Source: an uncultured Lachnospiraceae bacterium
GTDB taxonomy: Bacteria; Bacillota; Clostridia; Lachnospirales; Lachnospiraceae
Assembly: GCA_910587895.1 (NCBI GenBank)
Contig: CAJUOE010000226.1
Location: 1-5,801 of the forward strand
Direction: 5' to 3'
DNA: 5,801 bases
Within the stretch, counting starts at the first letter, position 1; every line of letters starts with the position of its first letter. The notes beneath the pieces were generated by a model that had not been told where the DNA came from, did not search any database, and saw only the letters and a program-made list of their open reading frames with translations. The position numbers were made by a program, and so were the translations under genes. Below, one piece after another: positions 5,570 through 5,801 of this stretch.

Positions 5570-5801
5570 TCAGGCAGCCGCTGAACCATACTCCAATGCT
5601 TTTTGCATGTACTTTGGCAGTCTCTGAACAAAGCTGGCGGCCAATTTCTCCAGCTGTTGTTCTGTGATGTGGAAATATTCCATAACGATACCCATTAGTG
5701 CATCTATGATAATCCTCATTGATTGACTGAAAGTGATGTCATCCAGTTAGGGGATTAGCCCATAGTAAGCACAGATTGAAATATCCGGAGGTGGCAGGAT
5801 G
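5570..5801 (-). pseudogene. ORF interrupted by one in-frame stop, entering from the right edge
   Basis: Minus-strand frame reading ILPPPDISICAYYGLIP, then TAA (5749-5747), then LDDITFSQSMRIIIDALMG and onward to QQLEKLAASFVQRLPKYMQK and a TGA at 5572-5570. Both sides of the stop look like coherent protein in the same frame, so a single base change (for example GAA to TAA) probably split one gene; the N-terminal part lies outside the window. The downstream piece could restart at ATG 5719-5717 (49 residues) but has no ribosome binding site. The helical, mildly basic C-terminus matches no family I can name. The upstream piece may instead be a chance open frame. Confidence 0.4.
5787..5801 (+). promoter_or_regulatory. 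possible ribosome binding site and ATG for a plus-strand gene starting at the edge
   Basis: GGAGG (5787-5791) lies seven bases before an ATG at 5799-5801, ideal spacing for translation initiation. The window ends there, so coding potential cannot be judged. It competes with the minus-strand relic over the same bases. Confidence 0.25.

Overview
The window looks like the chromosome of an anaerobic, spore-forming Clostridia member, most plausibly Lachnospiraceae-like. The reasons are strong AGGAGG-type ribosome binding sites, a TTG start, a Gly-X-Y collagen-like protein of the spore-surface (BclA) kind, a chemoreceptor typical of motile Firmicutes, and a family-2 glycosyltransferase resembling Firmicutes enzymes that carry TPR tails. 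The taxonomic call is inference; no marker gene is present.

Left half (1-3693), all on the minus strand and moderately GC-rich. In transcription order it holds a complete methyl-accepting chemotaxis protein (3693-1990), a collagen-like protein with a C1q/TNF-like C-terminal region (1862-960), and a glycosyltransferase (762-67). The glycosyltransferase breaks off inside its first TPR-like helix and is followed by AT-rich DNA in which another minus-strand ORF may begin. Between the collagen gene and the glycosyltransferase lies about 160 bp of dense inverted repeats, including an 84-nt three-way-junction fold. A sporulation-type (sigma-E/K-like) promoter can be drawn upstream of the collagen gene. 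The simplest functional reading is a spore-coat/exosporium filament protein followed by an enzyme that could glycosylate it.

Right half (3694-5801) is more AT-rich and looks accessory. It has a small acidic orphan protein on the plus strand (3953-4330) with a good promoter and a candidate terminator. Convergent to it is a DUF4238 protein (5435-4512). Two coding relics flank the DUF4238 gene: a 53-codon C-terminal fragment (4509-4348) resembling the tail of a uracil-DNA-glycosylase-like protein, and at the right edge an ORF interrupted by a single in-frame TAA (5801-5570).

No tRNA, rRNA, CRISPR array or intact transposase is visible. The items most worth a second look are the structured element at 788-950, the collagen protein with one cysteine per 21-residue repeat, and the signs of gene turnover at both ends.
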